Below, in pieces: positions 34,222-42,535 of a stretch of 45,995 nucleotides of DNA. The stretch spans positions 1-45,995 of the forward strand of contig NZ_FUYF01000017.1 of assembly GCF_900167555.1 (NCBI RefSeq), read 5' to 3'. Position numbers and translations under genes: made by a program. Every line of letters starts with the position of its first letter. The first letter of the stretch is position 1. Source of the DNA: Gemmiger formicilis (lineage in GTDB: Bacteria; Bacillota; Clostridia; Oscillospirales; Ruminococcaceae). The notes beneath the pieces were generated by a model, which worked only from the letters and a program-made list of their open reading frames with translations, had not been told where the DNA came from and did no database searches.

Positions 34222-35506
34222 ACCGGCCGCGCCGTTGGACGTTCTGCGGTGGAAGATCGTAGCGGTGAACATCCTGTTTGCCGCCATGGTGGTGGCTACC
34301 CTCTGTTTCGTGGCCGCCCGGCAGGGAAAGAACGCCCTGGAGGAGAAGCATAGGCTGGCCTTCGCCTCCCTCTGTTCCGCCCTGGAACAGCCGATCCTGG
34401 AGACACAGACCATCGACCATAAGGCAATCTACAGCAGCGCGGTGGAAAACCGCCTGGTGCCCGCCTTATTCGAGAAGGGAGCCCCCATCGAGAATCCCTA
34501 CCTGCAGGGCGATGATGCCGCACCGCTGCTCACTCTCAGCGAACCAATGCTGGAAGAGGCGCGGCAAAGCGTGGATGGGCAGAACGGCCTGTGGGCCAAA
34601 ACGGTTGTCCGGCAGGCATACACCCTGCGGGACGGGAGTGCCCTCTGGTTTGCGGAATACTGTGCAATCCCCACGGCCAGTGGGAATTGGATCGAGATGT
34701 ACCTGTTTCAGGATGCCGCGACCTTCCGGCAGGAATGGGGCAGGATGCAACTGTTGTACGTAGCGGTGGCGGCGGGCGGCGTGCTGGCTTTGGGGGCGCT
34801 GGCCTTTGCGCTGACCGGCTGGGCCATGCAGCCCGCCCGGCGGGCCGAGCGGATGGAGCGGGAGTTTTTGGCGGCGGCCAGCCACGAGTTGAAAAGCCCG
34901 CTGGCAGTGATCATCACCAGCGCCGAACTGCTGCCTTCCGGCGGCGAGGAGGCAAAATACCGCGCCAACATTCTGTCAGAAGCGCACCGGATGGCGCAGC
35001 TGGTGCAGGAGCTTCTATCCCTTTCCCGTCTGGAGACCGCTGCCCGTCAGATCATGCCGGCAAAGCTGGACACCGAGGCCTTTCTCTGGGAAGTTTACGA
35101 GACATGGCAGCCGGTGGCGGCAAAGGCCGGTGACCGGCTGACCCTCCGCCTGCCGGACGGCGCGCTGCCGCCCATTCGGGCAGACGAGGACGCGCTGAAG
35201 CAGGTGATGGCCATTCTGTTGTCCAACGCCGTTCAGCACACCCCCAGCGGTACGCAGATCGAACTTTCCGCCGTGGCGGCGGGGCGAACGGTCTGCCTGT
35301 CGGTGGCCGATACGGGGCCGGGCATTGCGGATAAGGAACGAGCTTTCCAAAAGTTTTATCGCGCAGACCCGCAAACCGGCGATGCCAGCCTGGGTCTGGG
35401 CCTGAGCATCGCGCAGAAGCTTGTGGCGCTGCATCACGGCAGCATCACGATCCGGGATACGCCGGGCGGCGGCGCTACGCTGCAGGTCACGATCCCACAG
35501 GCGTGA
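34190..35506 (+). CDS. HAMP-less sensor histidine kinase, partner of OmpR regulator
   Basis: A 438-residue membrane kinase. Helices near residues 22-42 (WKIVAVNILFAAMVVATLCF) and about 190-215 flank an extracellular domain of about 150 residues. The H-box is FLAAASHELKSPLAVI, the N-box is LLSNAVQHTPSG, and the G boxes are ADTGPGIAD and LGLGLSIAQKL. The ATG at 34190 follows GAGGTG by 6 bases and overlaps the regulator gene by 32 bases, showing co-translation. A strong terminator follows at 35544. The signal is unknown; the linked operon suggests envelope stress, peptide or sugar-like ligand sensing. Confidence 0.9.
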   Translation: MPLWKKKKAAEPAAPLDVLRWKIVAVNILFAAMVVATLCFVAARQGKNALEEKHRLAFASLCSALEQPILETQTIDHKAIYSSAVENRLVPALFEKGAPIENPYLQGDDAAPLLTLSEPMLEEARQSVDGQNGLWAKTVVRQAYTLRDGSALWFAEYCAIPTASGNWIEMYLFQDAATFRQEWGRMQLLYVAVAAGGVLALGALAFALTGWAMQPARRAERMEREFLAAASHELKSPLAVIITSAELLPSGGEEAKYRANILSEAHRMAQLVQELLSLSRLETAARQIMPAKLDTEAFLWEVYETWQPVAAKAGDRLTLRLPDGALPPIRADEDALKQVMAILLSNAVQHTPSGTQIELSAVAAGRTVCLSVADTGPGIADKERAFQKFYRADPQTGDASLGLGLSIAQKLVALHHGSITIRDTPGGGATLQVTIPQA

Positions 35507-35543
35507 TATTGGCAGAATCCACAACCGTTTGTCGCATCATTGT

Positions 35544-35587
35544 AAAAAGTGCTGTGAGAGCCTTTTGGTTTTCTCACAGCACTTTTT
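35544..35587 (+). terminator. terminator after sensor kinase
   Basis: A perfect 16-bp stem (35544-35559 with 35572-35587) including A5/T5 ends, with a 12-base loop. The A and T tracts make it active in both directions. Confidence 0.92.
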
Positions 35588-35730
35588 GTGTACATACCGA
35601 ACAAGAAATCACTCGTCGGCATCGTCGATTTTCGATGAAAGAAACGCGCGTTTTCGCTCGAATGAGCACTTTGATATGAAATCCGTGCTATAACAAGGGC
35701 AATTTACGGAATAGGATGTGAATCGCCAAT

Positions 35731-36951
35731 ATGCAGATAGTAGAATTAGAAATGGTTCCTCTTTCTCTTCGACCGGTATTGCAGCGACTTTATGATATGA
35801 AAACTACGCAGTCTGCTCTGCGTGAAGGAGTACTGTTTTCCACCAAGAGAAACAACTACTACTATGATACAGGCACCGGAAAGGTAATTGTGTTGGACGA
35901 TGATACCAGCTACATTTTCCGCGTATTGTTTGACCCCACGTTGAGCGCCGAAACATTTTTGATATCACTGACAAAAGTCGATCCTAATGCAGTGAAAAAC
36001 CTCCTACAGACAATTGACGCAGAGCGCTTGTTCCAGCGACCGCCGCTTTTGAGCATGGGAAAAGAAATTGCGGCGGGTGTAACCGATACGGAGCAGAAAG
36101 TTGAACAAATCATTCTTGAAGTGACGGAGCAATGTAATTTCCGCTGCAAATACTGCGTCTACTCAGAGGATTTCTCAGGGAACCGTGATTTTGGGAATCG
36201 GCGGATGCCGACAGAAATTGCCTTTAAGGCAATTGATTGGGCGTTGGAAAACAGCGGCGCTAAACTGGCAATTACTTTCTACGGCGGCGAGCCGTTGCTC
36301 AACTTTAAGCTGATGAAAGCTGTGATTGAGAGGTCTCAGGCCAAGAGAGGGAACAAAGAGATTGTTTATAGCTTTACTTCCAATATGTCGCTCATGACAC
36401 GCGAAATCGCCACCTATCTGGCTCAAGTTCCGAACTTATATATTATGGCCAGTATCGACGGCCCACGCACTGTCCACGACGCATATCGTGTGTACGCAAA
36501 TGATGCCCCCACGTTTGAAGACAGCATTGGCGGTCTTCGAATTTTGGCGGATGCCTACGCAGGTTCCCACATGCCGGTTAATATAAACGCTGTGTTGACA
36601 CCTCCATTTGGATTTGAAAAGTTGGAGCAGGTAAATGCATACTTCGAATCGCTGGACTGGCTTCCGGCAACCTGCCATGTAAATATTACTTATCCATCGT
36701 ATGGAACTTGTCCTGGCTTGGATGAGTATTACGACAAAATCACCGGCAATCCCAAGTATGCTCTTCATGGTATGTGCAACCCCCTTATGATATGGCAACA
36801 GCGCAAGGCAGAAACCGACGGGCTTGACGCCTACAAAGCCAGAAACATATATTACCATTCGATCTTTGACGACTTGGTTAAAATCAACAATCGCATTATC
36901 GTTGATGAACCTACACTGCGCCGGGGATTAAATGGATGTGTACCTGTTTGA
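35731..36951 (+). pseudogene. radical SAM peptide maturase, truncated before the SPASM domain
   Basis: A 406-residue frame. The first 110 residues are a peptide-recognition-like region. The radical-SAM domain has Cys135, Cys139 and Cys142 in EQCNFRCKYCVYS, then TFYGGEPLL. It resembles Cys-rich peptide maturases (CcpM-like, making thioether-linked peptides). The frame ends GLNGCVPV then TGA. Homologues continue from GCVPG into a SPASM domain with more clusters, which is wholly lost; here the DNA switches to an ABC ATPase gene at a shared stretch (about 36934-36945). No precursor peptide gene was found in 35588-35730. The gene is less GC-rich than the neighbours and lies between two halves of an operator-linked module, suggesting insertion. 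Confidence 0.85.
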
Positions 36952-37216
36952 TGAACCTTTTTCGGCGTTAGATGCTATTTCAGAGCAGCACATTATTAAG
37001 CGGCTTAACTTGAAAACAAAAATGTCTATTACCATTTTTATAACACATCGATACTCCAGCCTTCGATTGGCGGATTTCATTCTGGTATTAAAAGATGGCG
37101 AATTAGTCGAATCCGGTTCCCATCAGGAACTGCAGAAAGCTGGGAAGTATTATTCAGAATTAATCAAAGCGCAGATCGAACCAATCGACCATTTGGCGCA
37201 ATTGGATGAGACCTAA
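36932..37216 (+). pseudogene. ABC exporter ATPase, C-terminal fragment
   Basis: A 94-codon fragment starting exactly at Walker B (DVYLFDEPFSALDA) and running through the H-loop (FITHRYSS) to a normal end (KYYSELIKAQ). Walker A, the signature LSGGQ and any membrane domain are missing. The ATG at 36932 has no ribosome site; it is simply the first Met after the joint with the radical-SAM gene. In peptide-maturase clusters an exporter of this type normally follows the maturase, so the joint may be an internal deletion of one such cluster. It cannot energise the permeases downstream. Confidence 0.85.
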
Positions 37217-37237
37217 AAGCTGTTTTGGCAGAAAGGT

Positions 37238-37272
37238 ATTCAGGTTTTTTTCAGGTTCCCTGTGCTACAGTG
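37238..37272 (+). promoter_or_regulatory. promoter/operator of permease-HlyD operon
   Basis: TTCAGG (37239-37244), 5 bases, TTCAGG (37250-37255), 10 bases, TACAGT (37266-37271). The arrangement and most bases match the minus-strand element at 33387-33421. Transcription would start about 37278, leaving only a short leader with GGGAGG before the ATG at 37293. Confidence 0.8.
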
Positions 37273-37292
37273 TAGGCAGGGAGGTGAAGGCG

Positions 37293-38162
37293 ATGAAACG
37301 GCCAAAGGTCACTGGCCTGCGCCGGAGGGAGAGCTGGCAGGCACTGCCTTTTCTGCTGCCCAGCCTGTTGGGGCTGTGCCTGTTCTATCTGTTCCCACTG
37401 GCCGAAACGGTTCGGGCCAGCTTTATGGACCCGCTGCGCAGCCGGGCCGTCGGGTGGGGGAACTACCGGGCGCTCTTTCAAAATACTGCGTTCCGTCTGG
37501 CTGTCCGCAACACCTGCCGCTTTCTCTGCATCTGCATCCCGGCGCTGCTGGCCGTCAGCCTGCTCTGTGCGGTGCTGCTTGGCGCGGCAAAACGGCGGGC
37601 GGTCTTTTTCAAAAGCGTCCTCCTGCTCCCCTATGCGATCCCTGTTGCCAGCATCGTTGTGTTATGGAGGGCGCTTTTCTCCGGCAAGGGGCTGGTCAAC
37701 GGCTTGCTGGTGGGGCTGGGGTGCCGGCCCGTGGACTTTATGGGCAGCAGCGCGGCCTTTTGGGTGCTGATTTTCACCTACCTTTGGCGAAACAACGGGT
37801 ACGATATGCTGCTGTGGCTGGCGGGTCTGGAGACCATCCCCCGGCCCTTGTATGAAGCGGCAGCGGTGGATGGAGCCACCCCTTTTCAGACCTTTGTCTT
37901 TATCACGCTGCCCAATCTGCTGCCAACGGTGGTGCTGACCACCATACTGAGCCTGGTCAACTCCTTTAAGGTCTTTCGGGAGGCCTACTTGGTGGCAGGC
38001 AACTACCCGCAGGAAAGCATATATCTGCTGCAGCACCTCTTCAACAACTGGTTCCTGTCGCTGGACATCGGCAAGCTGTCTGCCGCCGCCGTGCTGCTGG
38101 CGCTGGGGCTTGGCTGCGTCGTGTATCTACTGTATCACTTTTGGGGTGGTGGGCAGGAATGA
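37293..38162 (+). CDS. CUT1-type ABC permease, first of pair
   Basis: A 289-residue permease with six helices and the EAA loop LYEAAAVDGATPFQTFVFI. The N-terminus is basic (MKRPKVTGLRRRESWQ), as in MalF-type subunits. GGGAGG precedes the ATG. It heads an operon of four genes (two permeases, an HlyD-like adaptor and a MacB-like protein), a mixture not found in ordinary sugar importers. The operator in front is shared with the propeller-binding protein gene. No ATPase is present in the operon, so it must borrow one or work with the MacB-like partner in some other way. GC-rich like the rest of the module. Confidence 0.9.
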   Translation: MKRPKVTGLRRRESWQALPFLLPSLLGLCLFYLFPLAETVRASFMDPLRSRAVGWGNYRALFQNTAFRLAVRNTCRFLCICIPALLAVSLLCAVLLGAAKRRAVFFKSVLLLPYAIPVASIVVLWRALFSGKGLVNGLLVGLGCRPVDFMGSSAAFWVLIFTYLWRNNGYDMLLWLAGLETIPRPLYEAAAVDGATPFQTFVFITLPNLLPTVVLTTILSLVNSFKVFREAYLVAGNYPQESIYLLQHLFNNWFLSLDIGKLSAAAVLLALGLGCVVYLLYHFWGGGQE

Positions 38163-39013
38163 GAAAAAAGGAGCCTCTTTTGCCGGTGCTGATCCTTGGC
38201 CTGCTGGCCTTCACCGTCCTTTGGCCGCTGTGGTTTACCGTCGACGGTGCGCTGATGGCGTCGGACGAATTGACAGCCGCCCTGGGGCCGGCCCTGTTGG
38301 ACACAGCAGACGGCGGGTATGCGGTGTGGACGATTCTGCCTTCCTGGCCGACGCTCCAACCGCTGGCGGAGCTGCTGCTGGACACCCCGCAGTTTTTTTC
38401 GGTCTTCTGGAACACCTGCCTGCTGGCCTTTGCACAGATCGCCGGTCAGCTGGTGGTCGCCGCCCCCGCATCGTGGGCGTTTGCCAAGCTGCGCTTTGCG
38501 GGCAGGCGTTTCCTGCTGCTCGGGTACATTGCGCTGATGGTGCTGCCCTTTCAGGTACTGATGGTACCCAACTACCTGATCGCCACACGCCTTGGAATCT
38601 ACGATACGCCGCTGTCCGTCATCCTGCCAGGGGTGTTTTCGGCGTTCCCGGTTTTTATCATGACCCGCAGCTTTCAGGATGTTCCCAATGAACTCCTCGA
38701 GGCGGCCAAGCTGGACGGCGCAACGGCCTGGCAGATCTTTTGGAAGATCGGAGTTCCGCTGGGATATGCCGGAATCTTTGCCGCCTTGGTGCTGAATTTT
38801 ATCGAAGGGTGGAACGCGGTGGAGCAGCCGCTGCTCTTTCTGAAATCCCAATCCAACTGGCCGCTTTCCATGTATATGAACGATATTGTGACAGACAACC
38901 TGGGGATCGCCATGGCGGCCAGCCTGCTCTCGCTGATTCCGGCGATGCTGGTGTTCCTGTATGGGCAAACCTATCTGGAACTGGGCATCCAGGCCGGAGG
39001 CATCAAGGCATAA
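38159..39013 (+). CDS. CUT1-type ABC permease, second of pair
   Basis: A 284-residue permease of MalG type with the EAA loop LLEAAKLDGATAWQIFWKI. The large loop after the first helix (residues 30-80) is longer than usual. The ATG overlaps the stop of the first permease as ATGA, so expression is coupled. It is followed 17 bases later by the adaptor gene. A normal heterodimeric import channel with the preceding permease is expected; the transported compound is unknown. Confidence 0.9.
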   Translation: MRKKEPLLPVLILGLLAFTVLWPLWFTVDGALMASDELTAALGPALLDTADGGYAVWTILPSWPTLQPLAELLLDTPQFFSVFWNTCLLAFAQIAGQLVVAAPASWAFAKLRFAGRRFLLLGYIALMVLPFQVLMVPNYLIATRLGIYDTPLSVILPGVFSAFPVFIMTRSFQDVPNELLEAAKLDGATAWQIFWKIGVPLGYAGIFAALVLNFIEGWNAVEQPLLFLKSQSNWPLSMYMNDIVTDNLGIAMAASLLSLIPAMLVFLYGQTYLELGIQAGGIKA

Positions 39014-39030
39014 GGAAGGAGACATTTTCT

Positions 39031-40590
39031 GTGAAAATCGTCAGGGATTCTGCCGTTCGTCAGGAACCGGCGCAGCCGCAGGCCGTATCGCCGGAGGAAA
39101 ACAGGTTTTCGATTCGCCCCCGGCAGATCGCGCTTTTCTTTTTGTGGATGCTGGCTTTTACGCTGCTTGCCCGCGGAACATCCGGCGCGCTGCTGCCAGA
39201 GGTGCAGCTCTCCACGCCGGCGCCCAATACCATCACCCAGAGCCTAACGGCGACAGGAACCATTCAGTGGGCGGCGGGCAGCCTGTTCTATCTGCCCGAA
39301 GGGCTGCTGGTGGAGGCGGTTTTTGTCTCGGAGGGGGAGGCTGTACAGGAAGGAGACAAAATAGCGGCCCTCCGCCGGGAGGATGTGGAACAGAAACTGC
39401 GGAGCCTTCAGGCAGAACTTGCGCAGAAACAGACGGAATATGCCCGGCTTACCAAACCGGTGGCGGCGGACAGCTATGATCTGGAAAAAGCCCAGCAGGC
39501 CCTGCAGGCCGCCTACCAGGCAGCGGAGAACAGCGCGGCAGCCTGGGCGGAGAAAGAAGCGAATGCCGGCAGCGAGCGGGATGCCCTGCAGCGCGAACTG
39601 AACGAGCGGCAGGAAAAGGCCGCCCAATATGCCCGCGAGATCGCAGAGAAGCAGGCACAGCGGGAGTTGCTGCAGCAGGAAGAATCGCCGGACGAGGAAA
39701 TCATCAGCCGGATCGAAGCGGAGCTGACGCAGCTTACGGCAGAGGAAACGCAAAACCGGGAGGCACTGGCCGAAGCGGAAGCCCGGCTCAACGAGGCGGA
39801 CGCAGCGCTGGAAAGCGTCCAAAGCCAACGGGAAGAAGCGGCTCGCACGGCTGCGCAGGCCGCCGAACAGGCGGAGCAGGCCCGAAACGACGCCCGGCAC
39901 GCCTACGAGAAAAGCGTGGAAGCCGCCAGTGAAACAGCCGCCGCCAATGCGGCCAGTGCCACGGTTCTGGCGGAACAGATCCGGGAAATGGAAAGTAGCG
40001 TGGAGACGCTGAAAAAATTGGACGAGCAGGAGGGCGTCTTCTGTGCGCCGCAGACGGGTACCGTGGAATCTCTGCAGCTTATGCAGGGGCAGACCAGCGG
40101 CCAGGTGGGCGGGAGCATTTCCGACCCCGAAAGAGGGTATCAGATCCGATTTGCGCTGGAGGCCGAGGACGCGGTGCAGGATACCGCCGGCGTTACGGTG
40201 ACGGTCATGCAGGGAGCAAAGTCCGAAAGCGTGAAAATCAATTCGTCCGTTTCTCAGCAGGATGGAGGCGTGGTGCTTTCCGCTGCGCTGACCGGGTCGG
40301 ATTGGCAGGTGGGAAAAGCGGAACTCACAATCCGGCTTTCCGAGACGGAATATGACTGCTGCCTGCCGGTCAGCGCCCTTCACAGTGATAACGGCGGGGA
40401 TTTCGTCTATTCGGTGGAGGAGCGCAACACTATTTTGGGGCTGCAAAACATCGTGCGCAAGGTTTATGTGGAGGTCGTGGAGCGCAACAACGAGCTGGCG
40501 GCCCTGCGGAATTATACGACCGGTGCGCCGGTGGTGGCCGCCACAACGAAGAGCTTGCAGGAGGGCGCACGTGTGCGTACAGCGGGATGA
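39031..40590 (+). CDS. HlyD/MacA-like membrane fusion adaptor with long coiled coil
   Basis: A 519-residue envelope protein. A cytoplasmic start is followed by one membrane helix (ALFFLWMLAFTLLA, residues 34-47), then the first half of a biotinyl-lipoyl fold (SLTATGTIQW, about 70-112), a coiled coil (about 115-335, rich in Glu, Ala, Gln, Arg), the second half (GVFCAPQTGTVESLQL) and a beta-barrel end. GTG at 39031 follows AAGGAAGGAG. Adaptors of this type link inner-membrane exporters to the outside in MacAB-like systems, including Gram-positive ones. Its presence in an operon with two import-type permeases is unusual. It overlaps the MacB-like gene by 4 bases. Confidence 0.88.
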   Translation: MKIVRDSAVRQEPAQPQAVSPEENRFSIRPRQIALFFLWMLAFTLLARGTSGALLPEVQLSTPAPNTITQSLTATGTIQWAAGSLFYLPEGLLVEAVFVSEGEAVQEGDKIAALRREDVEQKLRSLQAELAQKQTEYARLTKPVAADSYDLEKAQQALQAAYQAAENSAAAWAEKEANAGSERDALQRELNERQEKAAQYAREIAEKQAQRELLQQEESPDEEIISRIEAELTQLTAEETQNREALAEAEARLNEADAALESVQSQREEAARTAAQAAEQAEQARNDARHAYEKSVEAASETAAANAASATVLAEQIREMESSVETLKKLDEQEGVFCAPQTGTVESLQLMQGQTSGQVGGSISDPERGYQIRFALEAEDAVQDTAGVTVTVMQGAKSESVKINSSVSQQDGGVVLSAALTGSDWQVGKAELTIRLSETEYDCCLPVSALHSDNGGDFVYSVEERNTILGLQNIVRKVYVEVVERNNELAALRNYTTGAPVVAATTKSLQEGARVRTAG

Positions 40591-41591
40591 AGATTCGAAA
40601 GGCGGTGCTGCTTTTGGCATGCGCGGTTTCCTGGGGGATCGCTGTTTGGTTTGCGGGGAGGCTGTGGGCAGCCTATCCGCTGGTTTCGGTGCGCTCCGAC
40701 GTGCCGGTCACGGGGCGGCAGCTGGAAGCGCTGCGGTCTGCTTTGCGGCAGGAGGATGGGGCGAGCGCGCTTGTTCCCGCTTTTTGGAGCCAGGCAGAGG
40801 GATCGGCGGAAAGCCGCTGGGAAACCTGCGGGATCACTGCCATTCTATATTGCGGCGAGTATGACGCGGTGTATCCTGCCGTGCTTCTGGAGGGGCGGTT
40901 CCCCGCTGCGCAGGAGAATGGCAAATGCGCGGTCTCAACCGCTGCCGCGTGGCAGCTCTGGGGCAGCGAGGACGTGCTGGGGCAGGAATTGGAGATAGAA
41001 GGAGACATCTACCGCGTGTGCGGGCTCTTTCGCAGCAGCGCCAGCCTGGCCCTGTGCGGGGAAAGCCTTGACCATGGCTTTTCCAACATCGAGTTTTGGG
41101 GCGGCTACGCTGCGCCGCCGGTGGAGACGGTGCAGCAGCTTTTGCGTGCGGCGGGGATCGCACAGCAGGTGACCCTCTATTTCCCTTTCCCCTGGATGGC
41201 CGCCCTGACGGCCTATGCCCTCTGCCCGGCGGGGCTGGTGCTGCTGGCCGCCGCCCGCACCCTGGGCGGCCGGGTGCGCAGGGGGTGCCCAAAGGAAACG
41301 TGCTGGTTTGTTTTGGGCGGCGCTTTTCTGCTTGCGCTCGTCCTGCCCGCCCTGCTACGGTTGCTCCCGCCCTGGATCACCCCCGCCCGGTGGAGCGACT
41401 TTTCCTACTGGGGCGGCTTGCTGCCCGCAGTGGGCAAAGCCATAGAAACCGGCTTTTCCCTGAACCCCTGTGCCAAGGATGTCCTCGCCAAATGGAACAC
41501 GCTGGGGCTTCTCATTGCCGCAACGCTCGCCAATGCTGCGGCCGGAAAGCTGATGCTCAGCAGGCAGCAAAAAAACTCCACAAATTTATGA
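40587..41591 (+). CDS. MacB/FtsX-like membrane protein lacking an ATPase
   Basis: A 334-residue protein with one N-terminal helix, an extracellular domain of about 190 residues of MacB periplasmic type (ILYCGEYDAVYPAVLLEG, then WGSEDVLGQELEIEGD) and three further hydrophobic helices. The topology (one helix, a large external domain, then a group of helices) is that of FtsX/MacB permeases. The usual partner, a LolD/MacB ATPase, is not encoded in the operon. The ATG overlaps the adaptor stop by 4 bases. It is probably the partner of the adaptor. It ends 5 bases before a 17-bp hairpin. Confidence 0.75.
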   Translation: MKIRKAVLLLACAVSWGIAVWFAGRLWAAYPLVSVRSDVPVTGRQLEALRSALRQEDGASALVPAFWSQAEGSAESRWETCGITAILYCGEYDAVYPAVLLEGRFPAAQENGKCAVSTAAAWQLWGSEDVLGQELEIEGDIYRVCGLFRSSASLALCGESLDHGFSNIEFWGGYAAPPVETVQQLLRAAGIAQQVTLYFPFPWMAALTAYALCPAGLVLLAAARTLGGRVRRGCPKETCWFVLGGAFLLALVLPALLRLLPPWITPARWSDFSYWGGLLPAVGKAIETGFSLNPCAKDVLAKWNTLGLLIAATLANAAAGKLMLSRQQKNSTNL

Positions 41592-41595
41592 AACC

Positions 41596-41640
41596 AATCC
41601 ACCTTATCTTACGGATAATATTTGTAAGATAAGGTGGATT
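41596..41640 (+). promoter_or_regulatory. perfect 17-bp hairpin: terminator that also covers the next Shine-Dalgarno
   Basis: Arms 41596-41612 and 41624-41640 are perfectly complementary, loop 11 bases. TTTTT follows (41639-41643), so it can terminate the permease operon. The right arm contains AAGGTGG (41631-41637), 6 bases before the ATG of the LytTR gene, so the same stem hides that ribosome site in any read-through RNA. Confidence 0.85.
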
Positions 41641-41643
41641 TTT

Positions 41644-42324
41644 ATGATAATCGCAGTTTGTGACCCGAAAGGGATTGCTATCGAAGCGATAAAGACGATA
41701 TTGTACCATGATAAAGGACTTTCAGACCGTATCAGTCGTATTTATGAGTTTTGGAATATGGAACAGTTGCTGGATGCCAGCAGAGATAGTTCTTTCGACT
41801 GCATTGTTTTTCCCAATTACTGCAATTCCCACAATAGTGTAGTGTGCAGTTTATCCTGCGGATATAATCGGTTCCCGCTTGTTGAACATGATCCGAGGTA
41901 CACTCTCATTGTACGGGATATTCTCTATTGGGAAACGGCACGTTCCCTTTGGACGCAGTACTTGAAGGCAATTCCTGGCAAGGAGGAAAAAGTAAAGAGA
42001 GCCATCAGAGGGATACTGGCGGACTACGAAAAGGAAGAACGTGACATCATCTATTTGGAAAGCAAAAACCATTGTGTCCTTGTCCATTTGGATGGCATAC
42101 GCCAAACGCCGGAAGGCTCTCCGTCGTTCTATGCTACATTGGACGAAGCGGAACATGAATTTGCTTCATCTGCATTCTTACGAATCCATAAAAGTTACCT
42201 TATAAACGGCGATCATATTCTACAAATGTCTAATTACAAGGTCCTTCTGGATACAGGAATGACATTGAAAGGATCAAGGAAATATTTCAGCAAGGCAAAA
42301 TTGGAATTTTACCGAGGCCGTTAA
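41644..42324 (+). CDS. LytTR-family regulator with degenerate receiver
   Basis: A 226-residue DNA-binding protein. The last 100 residues are a LytTR domain (IIYLESKNHCVLVHLDG, then FLRIHKSYLINGDHI and LKGSRKYFSKAKLEF). The first 110 residues have the length and place of a receiver (MIIAVCDPKG) but lack a convincing phosphoacceptor: the region around CIVFPNYC has no Asp, so it is probably not phosphorylated in the usual way. No kinase gene is next to it. Its Shine-Dalgarno sequence lies inside the preceding 17-bp hairpin. LytTR proteins often regulate bacteriocin, quorum or envelope genes, and its targets may be in the accessory DNA nearby. Confidence 0.85.
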   Translation: MIIAVCDPKGIAIEAIKTILYHDKGLSDRISRIYEFWNMEQLLDASRDSSFDCIVFPNYCNSHNSVVCSLSCGYNRFPLVEHDPRYTLIVRDILYWETARSLWTQYLKAIPGKEEKVKRAIRGILADYEKEERDIIYLESKNHCVLVHLDGIRQTPEGSPSFYATLDEAEHEFASSAFLRIHKSYLINGDHILQMSNYKVLLDTGMTLKGSRKYFSKAKLEFYRGR

Positions 42325-42361
42325 CTATATGGCAAAGCATAAGTATTCGAACTTCAAGAGG

Positions 42362-42535
42362 CTATTCATCAAATGATTCAAGCAGAAGCTTCCACGCACG
42401 GTGAATTCGACTTTTCACGGTGGCTTCACTGGTTTTTGTCATTTCTGAAATTTCTTTAATTGAATAGCCTTTAACGCGAAGCGTAAGCGCTTGCCGATAT
42501 ATAATTGGCATTGAAGAAAGAATTGAAACGTAAAG
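42362..42535 (-). pseudogene. ECF sigma factor, region-4 fragment
   Basis: The minus strand encodes SILSSMPIIYRQALTLRV, then KGYSIKEISEMTKTSEATVK, then SRIHRAWKLLLESFDE and a stop at 42362-42364. This is the region-4 helix-turn-helix of an ECF sigma factor, including its typical PxxYRxxLxLR lead-in. Upstream in frame a stop appears at 42536-42538, and region 2 is absent, so only the last 55 codons survive. It overlaps the start of the plus-strand small gene, showing that the two pieces were joined here, at about 42510-42535. Confidence 0.82.

Noticed and set aside
35588-35730. Precursor peptide gene for the radical-SAM maturase
   Set aside because: No short Cys-rich frame with a ribosome site is present in the gap upstream; the precursor may have been lost or lie elsewhere.
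39244-40620. Minus-strand 458-codon frame opposite the adaptor gene
   Set aside because: The coiled-coil codon bias of the adaptor explains it; product is His/Phe/Arg-rich without structure.
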